From Sclerodactyla briareus (lineage: Eukaryota > Echinodermata > Holothuroidea > Dendrochirotida > Sclerodactylidae), in the NCBI GenBank assembly GCA_026419785.1, contig JAODTK010005553.1, positions 1-64,000 on the forward strand: a stretch of DNA of 64,000 nucleotides, read 5' to 3'. A model generated the notes under the pieces. That model saw nothing but the letters and a program-made list of their open reading frames with translations, did no database searches and was not told where the DNA came from. Shown here piece after piece: positions 45,450 to 57,109 of the stretch (its first letter is position 1; each line of letters starts with the position of its first letter). The translations under genes were made by a program, and so were the position numbers.

Positions 45450-46849
45450 GTTCTTCGAGGGAGTACAGTTAATATGCTTTTCTGCGAAATGTAATAAAAT
45501 CGCTAAAATTATGCCTAAATTAAAAATCAGTACATGGATCTTCCAGTGGCTCATTGTTACTCAAATATCCATAGACCAATGGGTGAACACACTGATACGT
45601 TCACGGAATAAAACAAACCATAGTGCATCAATTGAGCAAATAGGCAATTGATAACCCACGGTTTAACATTTGGGGGATGAAGGTAGCCAACCCATCAATT
45701 TCATGAGAATCAAACAAATTTGAAATTTGCAGATATTATGCCAAATAATGAGGCCTCCAGGACCCCCCTCCCCCCCCAGAATTCCTTGCAAAATTAGGAG
45801 TCTGAAGGAGAAGCTATACCCCCCCAAATTATGCCTGAGAAATTATGCAATAACTCATGCCACCATTCGAGACAAGTGATTGCCTATTTTCTGATTTTTC
45901 TCAGGTGAAACATTAGGCACGAGGAATTTCATATGGGAGGAATTGAATTAACAAACGATAGGTACTCATGAGTGGTCACACTGAACGCCAGTGTAATTAA
46001 AGCGGACATATCAATTTAGAAGGGGAAGGCACAATGGGGATAGACGGTGTCTGATTTTCTGACATGAAGAAAATTTGGGACAATTGAAGTTGACATAGGA
46101 TTTTTGATTTGGGGGAGAGTGACCGCATTCTGTCGGGCATGAGCTGAGAAGAGAATTTGCTCAGATCAAATGGTTGCTGCTCTAAGTGCTCCGTGGTTTT
46201 TTGATGAGATCTCCGGCGTTGATCATGTCTGGTCTTCCGGGACTAGTCTTTGACCTCTTCCGAGCTGGCCAGAGATGTGGTTCACGGGGTTACAGGTCCA
46301 GGTGGAGAGCTTCGCTCAGGCCTCCTCTTGCAGAGCAGGTTCATCGATTTGTGAGATGTCAACTGGAGTTGCCACCCCACTGTAGGGACGTCAGTTGAGA
46401 ATTGAGAATTGAACAAACTTCAAGAAAATAAAGCGCTGACTTTATTTTGTCTTTTCTACACAGCTATTTGCAAAGGGGAGTCTTTCAGGTCGTGACATTT
46501 GGATCACAGTATTGAGCAACAACCGTTGGAAGGATTGTCAATGAGGTACGTGATACGAAAGGTGGGGTTTAGGGGGTGTATTGTCGGTATCTTGCGTCGG
46601 TCATTGCCATATACAGTATGATATATATATAATATGCACAGAGGTCACGTGGACAGTTAGGTGACCAACTGATAGTCGTGCCAGTATACTTTTTTCAATT
46701 CCCACCTCACAGTTCTGAAACCTGGTCATGCATTCTGCCAAAGTCATATCCAACTCAGCCCAAGGTGATGAGAAAACGACGCGATGCCTACGTGTAGGTC
46801 TTACTCTTAGACCTCTCTACAAACAATACACTTCACAGATCATATTACG
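45450..46849. other. Non-coding stretch; possible LTR-like end
   Basis: 46390-46500 has the look of the end of a long terminal repeat: AATAAA at 46427-46432, then a T/pyrimidine-rich stretch and a CA-ended junction before TTTGGATCAC. A matching second LTR and coding region are not seen. A short (AT)n lies at 46621-46632. Poly(C) occurs near 45768. Confidence 0.35.
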
Positions 46850-47100
46850 CTCAAGATTTTTCGGTACGTTGCGAGACTCCCAGAAGATGCTCCACGGGAA
46901 GATCGCTCTGAGAGCAGCATTGAGACATACTACTGAGCCAGTTGAGGAGCCCGTGAATACCTTGCTCGGAAAAAATCAAATCGAATCAGGGACAGCAACA
47001 TTACAGTTTTGAGGAAGCAATAAACCGTTGCGCAAGTCATTATACATGCAGAGGTTGATCACTGAGCATTCGATAGACGAGACTCAACCTACGACGGTAC
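46850..47100 (+). repeat. Dispersed repeat R1, copy B
   Basis: Direct-orientation partner of 2512-2776. Its plus frame reads RDSQKMLHGKIALRAALRHT followed by TEPVEEPVNTLLGK. The second conserved word (TTTTGAGGAAGCAATAAACC) is shifted out of frame by one extra T. Both copies end with a CGATAGACGAGAC word and a TAC-rich tail. The copies differ enough to be old. Confidence 0.6.
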
Positions 47101-50032
47101 TAGTACTACTATACGCTCAAAATGCCTATGTCTAGCGTTCGAAATAGCTGGTGTCGCATTGTGAAATACAGTAGTGGTGTACGCATGCGGAACTAGCTGG
47201 TGTGCATTGTGAAAATGCTCCTCCATGAGCAAGATGTACACACTTTAGGACCGCATAGCAGGAGTTTCTACACAAAATATGAAAGCATACAGCGTTTGTT
47301 TTGTTAGAATTCCTCCCTAAATTGCGTGTCCGGCATATTTCAAACGCAGCTAATCTCTAATGAGTCTAATTGACAACAAAGCGTATTCCTACTTTTCACA
47401 TATTAGCTCGGCCTCGACCATTCTAGGTCCAGCTGGACAAGAAGTGGAAATATGCCAAACAATATTTTGCACCTGTGCAAAAAAATCTTTGCATGCACAC
47501 TGTATGACACTGACGGGCTTATCCTAAACTTTTTGGTGGATATCACTTTTTGATGCGCATGTGCAAAATTTTGCCCGCTAGCCTACAAATAGATGGAAAC
47601 ATTTCAGCTGTTAGGTGAACGAAAGTTATACATGAAATGGTGTGATAAGTCGAAAAACGAGTAGGCCAAGACCATTGAGTTCGTTCCAGGATTTAGGCAG
47701 TGATATCTGTGATGTGTACTTGGATTGTGACTACTTGCTAGCGTGATCTCGAGATCCATGAATAATTAAACTAAGAGTGTAATTCGACTGCAAAAGCTTA
47801 GAGAGCCCTCCAGCATTCACGAATACTAACTAGCAATAAGCATAACATTAGGCCACTGTGGCGTACAGGCATGACGTAACGGCGAATCCATGAATTGCAT
47901 ATTATCAATAGTAGGCGATGGATATCCAATAGGCTTGGTCATTTATAGTTAATACGCTAGGGCTAAGTGGTAGGCAGCGCGGCTGAGGCTAAACACAAAC
48001 CACATATCTCTGTTGGCATTCTGCTGTGGACTGTCTGTTCAGTTGACAGGACCAATGCATTTGCAGCTCCCACATTCACAGATGAGTCATGAATCGGATG
48101 AATGACAGTCACAAGTTAGCCAGATATCCAGCTAGCTAAGTCGGACTATTCACCTCCGTAAACCATTGGTAAACTAGTTCAAGTAAGTAGTGATCGTCAT
48201 GCGAAATTAAATTAGGTACGCGAGCTGACGTTCGACCTCTTCGGTGTACCAACAACCTATTCTTGCAATATCGCATTGTGAGTACTATGTCTACAATAGG
48301 CTACTGTCGGACTACCATCGCTGTCCTCTCTCCCCCTTTTCTCTGACAAAATGCTTCCAAATATTAGATGCAATGAGCATTCGCGATATTGTGGTAGCCC
48401 CCCATTATATGTACAAGCGGAAGGGTGGTTCTACGAGCTCAATCAATTTTCGTTCCACCACGGAAATATCATATTTGGATCAGCGGCATCTTAAATTTTT
48501 CTGTGGAGTGGGTCGCGCCAGTAGAAGAGACAGAATTATCAGGAGGTATGACGTATAACGCAGACGACAAATGGAGGTATTCCGCAAACCGGACCGATGG
48601 CTACCAGGAGCGAATCGGTGCGGCAGCGCACGCGCGATACCCCGCCATTTTTCCGCGCCGACATATGATCACGACCATTGGACATTAAAATAACGGGGAG
48701 AATTGAGGCCCGCAAACACGGTCCCGCACCTCGCGTCGCATACGGTAAAAGGAATCCCACCTTAAAGATCCTAATATTTTGATGACGGTGCTCTCATTTG
48801 GAAGTGATAAGTGAAATAAATGTTACGTCGCTTACACAGTATGATCCACTATACCTTCTCGATAACAAGAAAATAGTCTATAGCAAATAGTAAACAAAGG
48901 GTGAATATAATACAGCTGTACGATTTTCTTTTCAGTTTGATTGGGAATATACGGGCTTCATTTTCGGCGCGCTCCTCCGGCACGAATTCTGTAATCGTGT
49001 TCTATTGTAACGGGGCTGTCGGATTGGGGTGGTTCGCTGGGACGCCCTAGAAGCGTTGCAGGTGACTCGGAGCTTAGAATTAGGGGGTAGTCGGACTACG
49101 ACTGTGCTCGCTCGAAGAAGGCCGTGCATATAACGGCTATGTGCTTCCAGCATGTTGCTTGGTTGTGAGTTAATGAGTGAGTGGGGAGTCGAGTGGGCAG
49201 GTGGGTGGAGGGGGTGATATGTATAGAGACAGTAGAGCACGACGGATCTCCTTTACTTAAAAAATGACTAGTCATTCGAAAACGTCGGCTACGTTAGGAC
49301 ACCTGCCCCACCAAAGCACAATGAGTCGCACTTGGTTACACCATGCGCAATGAACCCGGCTCTTATACAGAGTGGGAGGAGGGGGAAGAGGCCAGGCGGG
49401 TCGGGATGGGACAAATCCACAGCGGCAGTGGGATTCTGATTAACATTAGGAGAAGGAAAAAGCCGGAAGGCACAGTGATTCTTTGACTGATCCTGACATG
49501 ATCGAAGTAACATTGTCATTGTCAACTTCACATGCTCACGAGATTCACCCTAGGAACGTATATATTACTCATATGGGGGAAATTAATCCATCCAGGGGAG
49601 GTCTGTTAAAAAGCTGTAATCAGCCAATATATCAATTTTCACAATTTTACCATTTCCCCCATTACTAACTCCGGTCTACACCAAAATCAAATGAGTTCTT
49701 GTACTCCTCATAAGCAAGCGGCATACCCTTTCAAACTTGATACGGACATGGCATGTAAACTTCTGCTAACGACACATTCAGGGACTTTGACCTCTCACGA
49801 ACCCTCAGATGATCTTGACCTGACCCCAAAGAACATGATCAGTATTCATATGGAGGAACCCCTAACCAGTATGAACCCCTGTTATTTCTTCGCCGATACT
49901 GGGCACTTTCCATCATGTAATCAACAATCACACTCACAGGAGGGTTTGGAGCAAGCCAGAAAGAAAATAATGTAGGTTCGATTCACCAGTTGCTTTCCAA
50001 TATGGATAATTGGTTCACACATTTCTTTTCAG
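47101..50032. other. Non-coding stretch, possible exon pieces
   Basis: An acceptor-like CGATTTTCTTTTCAG ends at 48935 and is followed by an open FDWEYTGFIFGALLRHEF-type frame that stops after 24 codons. 48425-48688 and 49691-49975 are open and coding-like but unrecognised. They may belong with the exon at 50033, but nothing proves it. Confidence 0.35.
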
Positions 50033-50257
50033 AGATGAAAGGGCTACTCTACGTGGCACCTCTTACAAGGATGACCCTCTTTTGCCGTGTATGGGCGCCA
50101 AGTCAACGATCCCATATCCCAAACGCCCGGTTGACCAGTTTTCTCTAACCGACTCCAATGCAGTTGTAAGGTTTCTCATGAAACGTCTAGCTCGAGTAGC
50201 TTTGGATACCATGGTTCCATTGCTAATTTGTCATGTTGTTGTGAATGATAATTTCCG
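50033..50257 (+). CDS. Internal exon of an unidentified gene
   Basis: A 225-bp exon with a strong pyrimidine-rich acceptor (CACATTTCTTTTCAG, ends 50032) and a consensus GTAAGT donor at 50258. The frame is open throughout. It begins and ends in phase 2, so the exon is exactly 75 codons and symmetrical. The peptide runs DERATLRGTSYKDDPLLP, then KSTIPYPKRPVDQFSLTD, SNAVVRFLMKRLARVALDTM and VPLLICHVVVNDNF. It is a hydrophilic start followed by a basic amphipathic helix and a hydrophobic strand-like segment. I do not recognise the family. No indel is needed here, unlike the rest of the window. Confidence 0.55.
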
Positions 50258-50342
50258 GTAAGTAATGACAATAATAATATTTCATGACATGTTGCCTAAC
50301 ATCTTTTAATTCGCTTTTCCGTTGAAATCGAACAGACATTTG

Positions 50343-50800
50343 CTAGTAAATAAAATTCATCTCCAAGGATGCCCAGTCAGCGAAGCTGTCAAGGTCCTCT
50401 TGGAGCAGTGTCTCGTCTCGTATCGATTGATGACCACGGTACACTAATATCATCAGCGCCCCCAGTCGTGTGGAATACCCACAACATACTCTCCTCGTAG
50501 ATGAAAAACAAACGTAGGGAATGTGGGTCCTAACGCAGTCCCCTGGGGACACCATCATGATATCACGTCCACTCCAGAATCCCTCACAGCGTGATAACCT
50601 TTTCTGCATACTTCCAGTCGCGAAGATTGACCAGTTTTGCATCATTTTCCGCTGAAGCCACCCTAATTTGATTACGATCACCTTCCTATATGGTACTCCA
50701 CATCAAGAGCATTAACCAAATCCACGAATTAAAATTCTGGATCATTTCGTTGATTCTGGTGCCAATCCGTAAATATTTTGCGCGGAAAAACAACAACAAG
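50343..50800 (-). pseudogene. Antisense LINE reverse transcriptase fragment
   Basis: On the minus strand, frames give VDLVNALDVE (like LDFxKAFDxV, about 50700-50740). Next comes NDAKLVNLRDWKYAEKVITL with a W-T box, then DGVPRGLR (motif B, canonical SGVPQGS, about 50540-50570) and SLRLFFIYEE (canonical LFLIYIND). An ADD box follows near 50450, then ETLLQEDLDSFADWASL and EMNF (about 50345-50410; canonical LQxDLDxLxxWSxxWxMxFN). Stops and frame changes are numerous. It lies just downstream of the exon at 50033, antisense to it, probably in an intron. Confidence 0.68.
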
Positions 50801-51293
50801 ACTGTCCTTATATATTCCTCAGAAAATATCGAAGCATGGGTAATCCCATATCTATTCAAGTCGCATGAAGAAGGAAGCTCATAATGAACCAGATTGTTGG
50901 AGTTTTTTTTTCACACCGTGTATCTCTCCTCACGAACCAATTAAAAACATTGATAGGGAAAATCCCCTTTCGTCTTGCTATTGGCCTTCATTCCAGCTTT
51001 GTTCTTATCTCGGAATATCATCCCTTTTCACCTCCCGCTACATTTTTTAGTGTTGATTAACATAGGTCCTAGTCACGAATCAACCAAAGTTCCATACACG
51101 CTATTTAGTGGGGGACTCTACTAAATTTGCTGGTGGGCAACAAAATGGCCGCCAAGTGAAACGTCTTCAGTAACCTAAATAGCCATAAGCCTAATGTTAA
51201 CTTCAACCGAGTGTCCGCGTAGTTCTCTCTCCTTTTTTTTCTCTTTTTTTACTACGCCCTGTACTCGAGTCGACATTTTGTTTCTCAGGATTT

Positions 51294-51745
51294 TTCCCAA
51301 TCTCGATCAATTCAGGGTTAGAGGTCAGAGAAAAAGGTATGATCCGTACTTTAAATTAAGGAATCTGGATATCATTCGATCAATCATTCAATTGGGATAA
51401 ATTCTAATGCAATTAGGCAAAACAGCGGCCATTCGGAGCTATCCTATTGTGAAAAAAATGAAGTTGGACCACGCCACGGACACTCGAACACTTTCCAGGT
51501 AGCCTCGCCATTGACTTACACATGAATTTGCCTCCGCTGTGGAACCAACAGGGCCTACACCAAGTCAATTTATTTTAAAACTGAGAAAGTTTTTGTAGCA
51601 ACATTGGCACTTCTCATACCCTGACTATTAATGTTTAGCCTAAATGAGCTGAAATCCGCAGGCGCTTCTACCCGAAGTGGTTTCTCCCGAACACCAACTT
51701 CTTTTCATATCGTGCCTACACGAGTCTGTTGGAGAGATAAACTAT
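51294..51745 (+). repeat. Segmental repeat block, copy 1
   Basis: Direct repeat of 52631-53070, offset about 1.35 kb. Shared ordered words include AAGGTATGATCC, CAGCGGCC-TTCGGAGC, CGGACACTCGAACACTTT, AACATTGGCACTTCTCAT and GCGCTTCTACCCGA. Both blocks run straight into CATA microsatellite on their right side, so block and microsatellite moved or duplicated together. Confidence 0.75.
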
Positions 51746-51920
51746 ACCTACATACATACAACCATACATACATACCATAACATAAATACATTACAACATA
51801 CATACATACTACATACATACATACATACATACTTACATACATACATACAACACGATGCATACACATAAACTACATAATACATACCATACATACATACAGA
51901 CATACATCCATCATACATTA
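51746..51920. repeat. (CATA)n microsatellite
   Basis: Tetranucleotide CATA run with interruptions, linking the repeat block to the 306-bp satellite. Short CATA traces recur between satellite copies (52202-52236, 52510-52540) and after block copy 2. Confidence 0.95.
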
Positions 51921-51932
51921 CATTACGGAGTA

Positions 51933-52620
51933 CGCACGTTCGAAGCGCTAAGGGGTAGCAGCAACAGTACTTGTGTCGCTAAAGGGGAACCGGCAGGCCC
52001 GAGCGCGCCTGCGGCGCGCCTGGAGGGCACGTGCGCCCCGAGGCGGTTGGCAACCCAGGCGCAGCAGGGGCGTGGCGGCAACAGCTCTTTAGAAGGAGAC
52101 GTTCGCGGAAGCCTACTGCTAGATTCGATGTTTCCGGTGAGGACCGAGAGAGGAGGAAGTGGCTGCCATATCGCGTACGCGCTAGGGTAGTTTGTCGTGC
52201 GCACATATCATACATCTACAGACATACATACAGGCATACGCACGTTCGCTGCGTTAAGGGGTATTACCAACAAGTATTGTTTTCCCTAAGGGGAACCGGC
52301 AGCACCGAGCGCGCCGCGGCGCGCGCCACTGGAGCACGTGCCGCCCCGAGGCGGTTGGCAACCCAGTGCGCACGGGGCGTCGTGCGGGCAAGCCTTTAGA
52401 AGAGACGAGTTCGCGGAAGCCTAATGCTAAGATTCGATGTTCACGTGCGACCGCAGAGGAGGTCGGGGGGCTGCCATCTCGCGTACGCGCCTAAGTAGTG
52501 TCTGTGCGCACATAATACTCCTACATACAGTAAATACAGGTACGGCAGTTCGACGCGCTAAGGGGTATAACAACAAAGTACTTGTTTTCGCCAGGGGAAC
52601 CGGGCAGCTCTAACGCCATG
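51933..52620. repeat. GC-rich satellite, period about 305 bp, 2.3 copies
   Basis: Copies start at 51933, 52239 and 52543 with CGCACGTTCG-type words and AAGGGGTA. Each full copy contains GGGGAACCGGCAG, GCGCCGCGGCGCGC-like palindromes, CCCCGAGGCGGTTGGCAACC, TTCGCGGAAGCCTA and GCTGCCAT-TCGCGTACGCG. CpG is very dense, in contrast to the AT-rich surroundings. The overlapping open frames on both strands reflect the GC-rich repeat, not genes. Confidence 0.8.
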
Positions 52621-52630
52621 GCATTCGGAA

Positions 52631-53070
52631 TTCCCAATTTCGTAATCAGGGTTAGGGTTAGTGTGAAGGGTCTACGAAGGTTTCCTGGAAGACTAAGGTA
52701 TGATCCTTACTATTAGTCAAAATACCGGGAATCTGGGTATTCATTCGATAAAAAAAAAAAAAATTATTCAATTGGCATAATTCTAGAAATATTACAGGCA
52801 AAAACAGCGGCCTTCGGAGCGATCCTACTGTGACAAAAATGAAGTTGCCACGACACGGACACTCGAACACTTTTCAGGTGCCTGACCTTACACACTAAAT
52901 TGCCTACCTGTGGAACAACATGCCTACACCACTGTCCATTTTGAACTGAGAAGTGTGCAACATTGGCACTTCTCATTACTGGACTGTTTCTGTTTAGATA
53001 AATGAGCTTGAATCAGGCAGGCGACTTCTACCCGACTATCCGTTGAGAGAAACATTATACATTAACTACA
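52631..53070 (+). repeat. Segmental repeat block, copy 2
   Basis: Partner of 51294-51745. It starts with AGGGTTAGGGTTAG (two and a half telomere-like units) where copy 1 has only CAGGGTTAG. It ends at a CATA-type microsatellite at about 53066-53105. Differences from copy 1 are dominated by single-base indels, including a poly(A) of 13 at about 52750. Confidence 0.75.
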
Positions 53071-53099
53071 TACACACCTACATACATAAATTACATACA

Positions 53100-53374
53100 T
53101 ACAATTGGAAGAGACACGAACTTGGCAGTCGCCCATCATTATTGAGCGGTTCACCAGTGTCGGGGGGGGGGGGGGGGAACAGGTCTCTACGGCGCACCCG
53201 GAGACGCTAACTACACTATTCGTAATCCGTAACTGACCAGCTTCCATCCATCGCTTCTACACCGGTCTCGATCTAACGCCCATGCATTCGGATTAGTACT
53301 CGGTCACCCATCCGGATTACTCGGACGCTAACAATAGTAGCTAAGGAAGAAGGGATGACGCATGCATTCAGGTC
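53100..53374 (-). other. Possible 5S/tRNA-like SINE head
   Basis: On the minus strand, TCCGGATGGGTGACCGAGTA (near 53300-53320) resembles the TTGGATGGGAGACC box of 5S rRNA, as used by 5S-derived SINEs. The rest does not align well. A poly(G) of 15 or so lies at 53162-53177. Low certainty. Confidence 0.22.
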
Positions 53375-53676
53375 CACTGTTGTCCCCACCCACCAAGTCT
53401 GGAAATCGGATAAACTCAGTATTGTTCGTACAGAACCCCGCAAAATAGAGGGGCAGCAGACATGGCAGTGATTCCCCACTTTCCAAAAACTTATCCAGGT
53501 TCACTTTGGGCGGAAATGGTGATCAAGTTTCAAATTAATCGGATGGAGCGTTAAGAGAGTTATTGCGCTAAACGGCAGGTTTCAGCGGTGGCGAAGGGCG
53601 GGGAAGAGACGGAGACGGCGGCGGTACCTCCACAAAGCCATAATATCCCGGACACTTCCAGTGTCGTGGGGATAAA
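53375..53676 (+). repeat. Dispersed repeat R2, copy B
   Basis: Partner of 11695-11988 (same strand). It carries the TCGGATAAACTCAG start, GCAAAATAGAGGGGCAGCAG and a purine/GGCGG patch. It ends in CCATAATATC with CGGACACTTCCAGTGTCG, where GACACT and AGTGTC can pair. Confidence 0.65.
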
Positions 53677-53841
53677 AATGAAGTAGCTGAAGTAGTATTC
53701 ACAGAATACAGATAGTCATTGGTGGGGTGTACGGTTATTCTCAGGAGGCTGGAGCATTATGTTAATACGCCATAAACCACTTCAGATGTGCGTCAGTTTG
53801 AGGGTATATTCCACCACCCACGTTTGTTACGGGTTTTTCAG

Positions 53842-54068
53842 TTGCAATACGCTGGAGGTCCCCCATATTCCAATGCTCATTCGGAAAACCCATGGATCGT
53901 ACTTAATGGTCCATAGACGCGGTTGTTCAGACAAAGTAGGCAGTAATTACAATATTACAATGACAGTTAATACAATACGCCTCCCCTTTAATCTGTCTTT
54001 TTTGTTTTACAGAGAGGAATCAACCTCCATACGGACGGTTTTGGTTGAGGTGGACGACCCAAACACAG
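53842..54068 (+). CDS. Candidate exon pair of an unidentified gene
   Basis: Exon a (53842-53935) follows a TACGGGTTTTTCAG acceptor and ends at a GTAGGC donor. Its frame gives CNTLEVPHIPMLIRKTHG, then SYLMVHRRGCSDK. Exon b ends at a good GTATGT donor (54069) after a TTTTTTGTTTTACAG acceptor and reads STSIRTVLVEVDDPNT. The two are in the same frame if the acceptor used is the third AG (exon b from 54017). The peptides look like protein but match no family I know. Only 80 bp separate the exons, short for an intron, which lowers confidence. Confidence 0.3.
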
Positions 54069-55000
54069 GTATGTACTATCATCACTGAAGCAAAGGGGCG
54101 TGAATTAGAGCGATCCCCGGGGTTGCTAGAAGTCTGTCTCTGAGAAGCAAGACTCCGCCTTTTAGCGCCTAACGTCTGTTTCTAGCATGACTATAGGGAT
54201 GGCGACCAAACGTTGGTAAACACAGATTACGGAATGAACAAAACAACACGATCAAAGGCCTTCGAAATATTCGAGAAATTAGGCATCAACGATTTTGAAA
54301 ACTAGGATGCCATCGTTCGATTTTATCCACAAAAATGAACATCAGTCAAAATCAGCACTCAAAACATTCATATTCTTGGAGAAATAGTGATCAGTCCGCG
54401 ATCAGGCCGCAACAAATATGTCTGTTCCGTCAAAGTGATATTCCACGAAATTCACAATTTTTCACCTTTACTATCGTTTCAACAGATTTGTTCTTTCAAT
54501 TGAGTTCTGTATCATTCGATACAATAAATTACCCACAGTTTGGTAACTTCTTTGGGGCTGGAAATGAGGACATGTGGAAAGGCTGAAGGAACTTTTGTTC
54601 TTAATGTTGAAAAATCTAAGGAAACGTGCACTATCCTTGCCCCGTCCCTATTGACGATGTGACGCATGCTCACCCTTGGCTACCATAAATATCCGGTAGG
54701 TGTGGGTGGTATGTGTACTTGGTGATAACTCACCGGGCATTTTCGATTTAACATTAATGAAAGAAAATCAAACTACTTGCTTTATTGAGTTAACATCTTC
54801 TTACCCAGGCCAAATCTCCCACTAATTCCCGAGGTGATAGAAGATTTCCAACATAAAGACCAAGATCATATTTGTACATTGTCCTTTCCGCGATTGCATT
54901 TTGCGTCATAGCCGGAATTCCGTGTGCGATGTCTGGCTCCTTTATGCGGGAAAAGTAATAGTAGACAACGAGTTTGGCGAGTGTTTTTTTAATCTATCTA
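54069..55000. other. Non-coding stretch, nothing recognised
   Basis: An 83-codon frame (54335-54586) is unrecognised. Confidence 0.4.
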
Positions 55001-55075
55001 TCGATTATCTATCTATCTTCGAGCTATGTTATTCTATCTATAAATCTATTTATCTATCTATCTATCTCTCCATCC
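55001..55075. repeat. (ATCT)n microsatellite
   Basis: Interrupted ATCT run, with a related ATCC run at 55147-55170. The Y/L/S/I-rich frames across it are artefacts. Confidence 0.9.
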
Positions 55076-57109
55076 ATTCCATCCATGTATCATCTATGTA
55101 TAAACTGGAGGTCGGGGGTCGCAGCCCCCAAACCCTCAGCGTCTGGAAAATCCATCCATCCATCCATCTTGTCAAACGTTCAAACTATGGTGGCGTTTAT
55201 ATCTTTAACGGCACTGATCAATCGTATTTGATCACAAGTCGCCCCAGCTCATGTAGCCATCAAAAGGTACAAAAGATGATACACATTACGATAATTTAAA
55301 GAAGCCTGATGGCCATGTATAATGTATACTTCATTAAGACAGTTGATGACAGCATAATAGGAAACAGAAGAGCTCGTAAACCGGATATGCAAGACATTCG
55401 AGTTTGAATTTGGTTAAAAGGAAAATAATTTCTTGGACCACATCAGGTTACTAAAAATGGAGGCAATTGGAAAATTAAATGTAGTACGCGTAATCTGGAG
55501 TCACATTAGATGTTAAGAATATACAAACATGTTATTTTCGGGTCAGTTGAAGCTGAAGTTAGGCAAGTAGGTTGCTTTATTAACAGGGGAGTTATGTGCA
55601 TCTGGGTTCATTATGTATGGTATAAAATAACCAAGGAAAATGGCTTGTTGTTATGATATATGAAAAATTGCGACACATCATTTAAGTTATATTAGGCATG
55701 TGGAATTGAGGGCTGAAGAGATAGGATGTCTCATTGCTCTTGGGACCAGTTGAGGTCATTCAAAGTCAAGAGAGGATTGAAAAAATGAAGAAAAGTTTTA
55801 CACGATATCTAAGGATAGAGAAACGGTATAAACCTTCAATTTGGATATGTTTTTTGTAAAGGATAGGGTATACAGGTGACCTTATGTGTATTGAAGTTTT
55901 TGGGGGGCATGGGGACCGCTACACCACTGTTGTGTTGTTATCAATTCGGGCAGCGAATGACCCCTAACAGGCTTTTTATAGGGGATTAAATGTGAGTTAC
56001 TTCCGTTTAACTGACATTATCATCAGAAGCGTCATGCAGGTGGGTATAAATCCAGAGGCTTGACCGAAGGAAGAATAATTATTCTACGAAAAACCGTTAC
56101 TCATTGCAATCTGTTTTATTTGAGACAAGGCTCTTAAAGGCCTCCGTAACGAATGAAACTGGAGTGGGCGGACTCTGAGTCGATGTGCCTTGATCTGGAG
56201 CGTCGCAGCCGTTTTGTCTGCGACCTTGGTCATCACACTTTTTTATCGATCGTGCTCGCGTGCGGGTACTTGCATGCTCTAACCACTCTCTAATACCTGT
56301 ATATCTTGGTTGGGATAAGGGTTTCGTCTCGTTGCGTCATCAGCCTGATTTTTTCCTTTGGTTATTGGAGGCAATTTAATATTTTTTTTTCCTTGTTATG
56401 CCGAGTACCACGTACCAGCAGGGGTGTCGATATGTAAAAGTGTCGGTACCACTAGCCCCATATCGAACACGAGGTCTTAGTAGCAACTTAAGCCCTTCCC
56501 CCCCCCCCCTTCCCTCTCTCCCCATGGTACACTTGCCTAGAGAGGATGAACCTTTTTTCAGGGCCAGGTATGGGTACAGACGTGGGTGTTTGTGACACTG
56601 TGTGTCGGCTGCCAATTGCAAATATTCCACAGGTCCACAGATTTGAGGGCCATGACCTTTGGTTGGCACCCTAGGGAGGGGGTCTTCCAACGGCAAGACG
56701 GCAAAATGTAAATTGCATCCCCTCCGTTCTCTCCTCTCCAGACCCTAGTGCTGAGCAGGTGACCATTAGTCTTTGAGATGACAGATTCGATCCACGATAC
56801 CCCAGGGTGGAAAAACCGATGTCGATCAAGTGTGCTAACTAATCAGATAAAAATCTGATGGTGGTTATGGTCTTTGGTACCTCTCATCAAATGCCTCAAA
56901 CTTATATACCCATGCTGCTTTAAACTGGGTAATCATATTTTGTTTCACAGCTTGACTCTACAAGGTATCGGAGTTTACTTATATCGACGTTGATTGGACG
57001 GGTCACATTCAATTATTACCAGTAAGAAATAGGATCTAGATTGGCCTTGTGGTTAGTTGAAACGCCTTTTTGATTCCTGGCGAAGCCAAAAGAATCTATG
57101 CAGTAAAGC
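55076..57109. other. Non-coding stretch with a degraded R3 piece and a tRNA-like box
   Basis: 55735-55900 carries weak R3 words (GAGGTCATTCAAAGTCA, CACGATATCTAAGGAT). At 56745-56800, TAGTGCTGAGCAGGTGACC followed about 30 bp later by AGATTCGATCC resembles A and B boxes, a possible tRNA-SINE head on the plus strand. Poly(C) occurs at about 56500-56509. No gene was found. Confidence 0.4.

Noticed and set aside
51740-51920. CRISPR-like regularly spaced repeats
   Set aside because: These are CATA microsatellite and a satellite in a eukaryotic genome; no repeat-spacer structure.
51855-52399. Overlapping ORFs on both strands of the GC-rich satellite
   Set aside because: High GC lowers stop frequency. 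Frames are not conserved between the tandem copies.
52650-52662. Telomere-like AGGGTTAGGGTTAG
   Set aside because: Only about two units; too short to claim an interstitial telomere.
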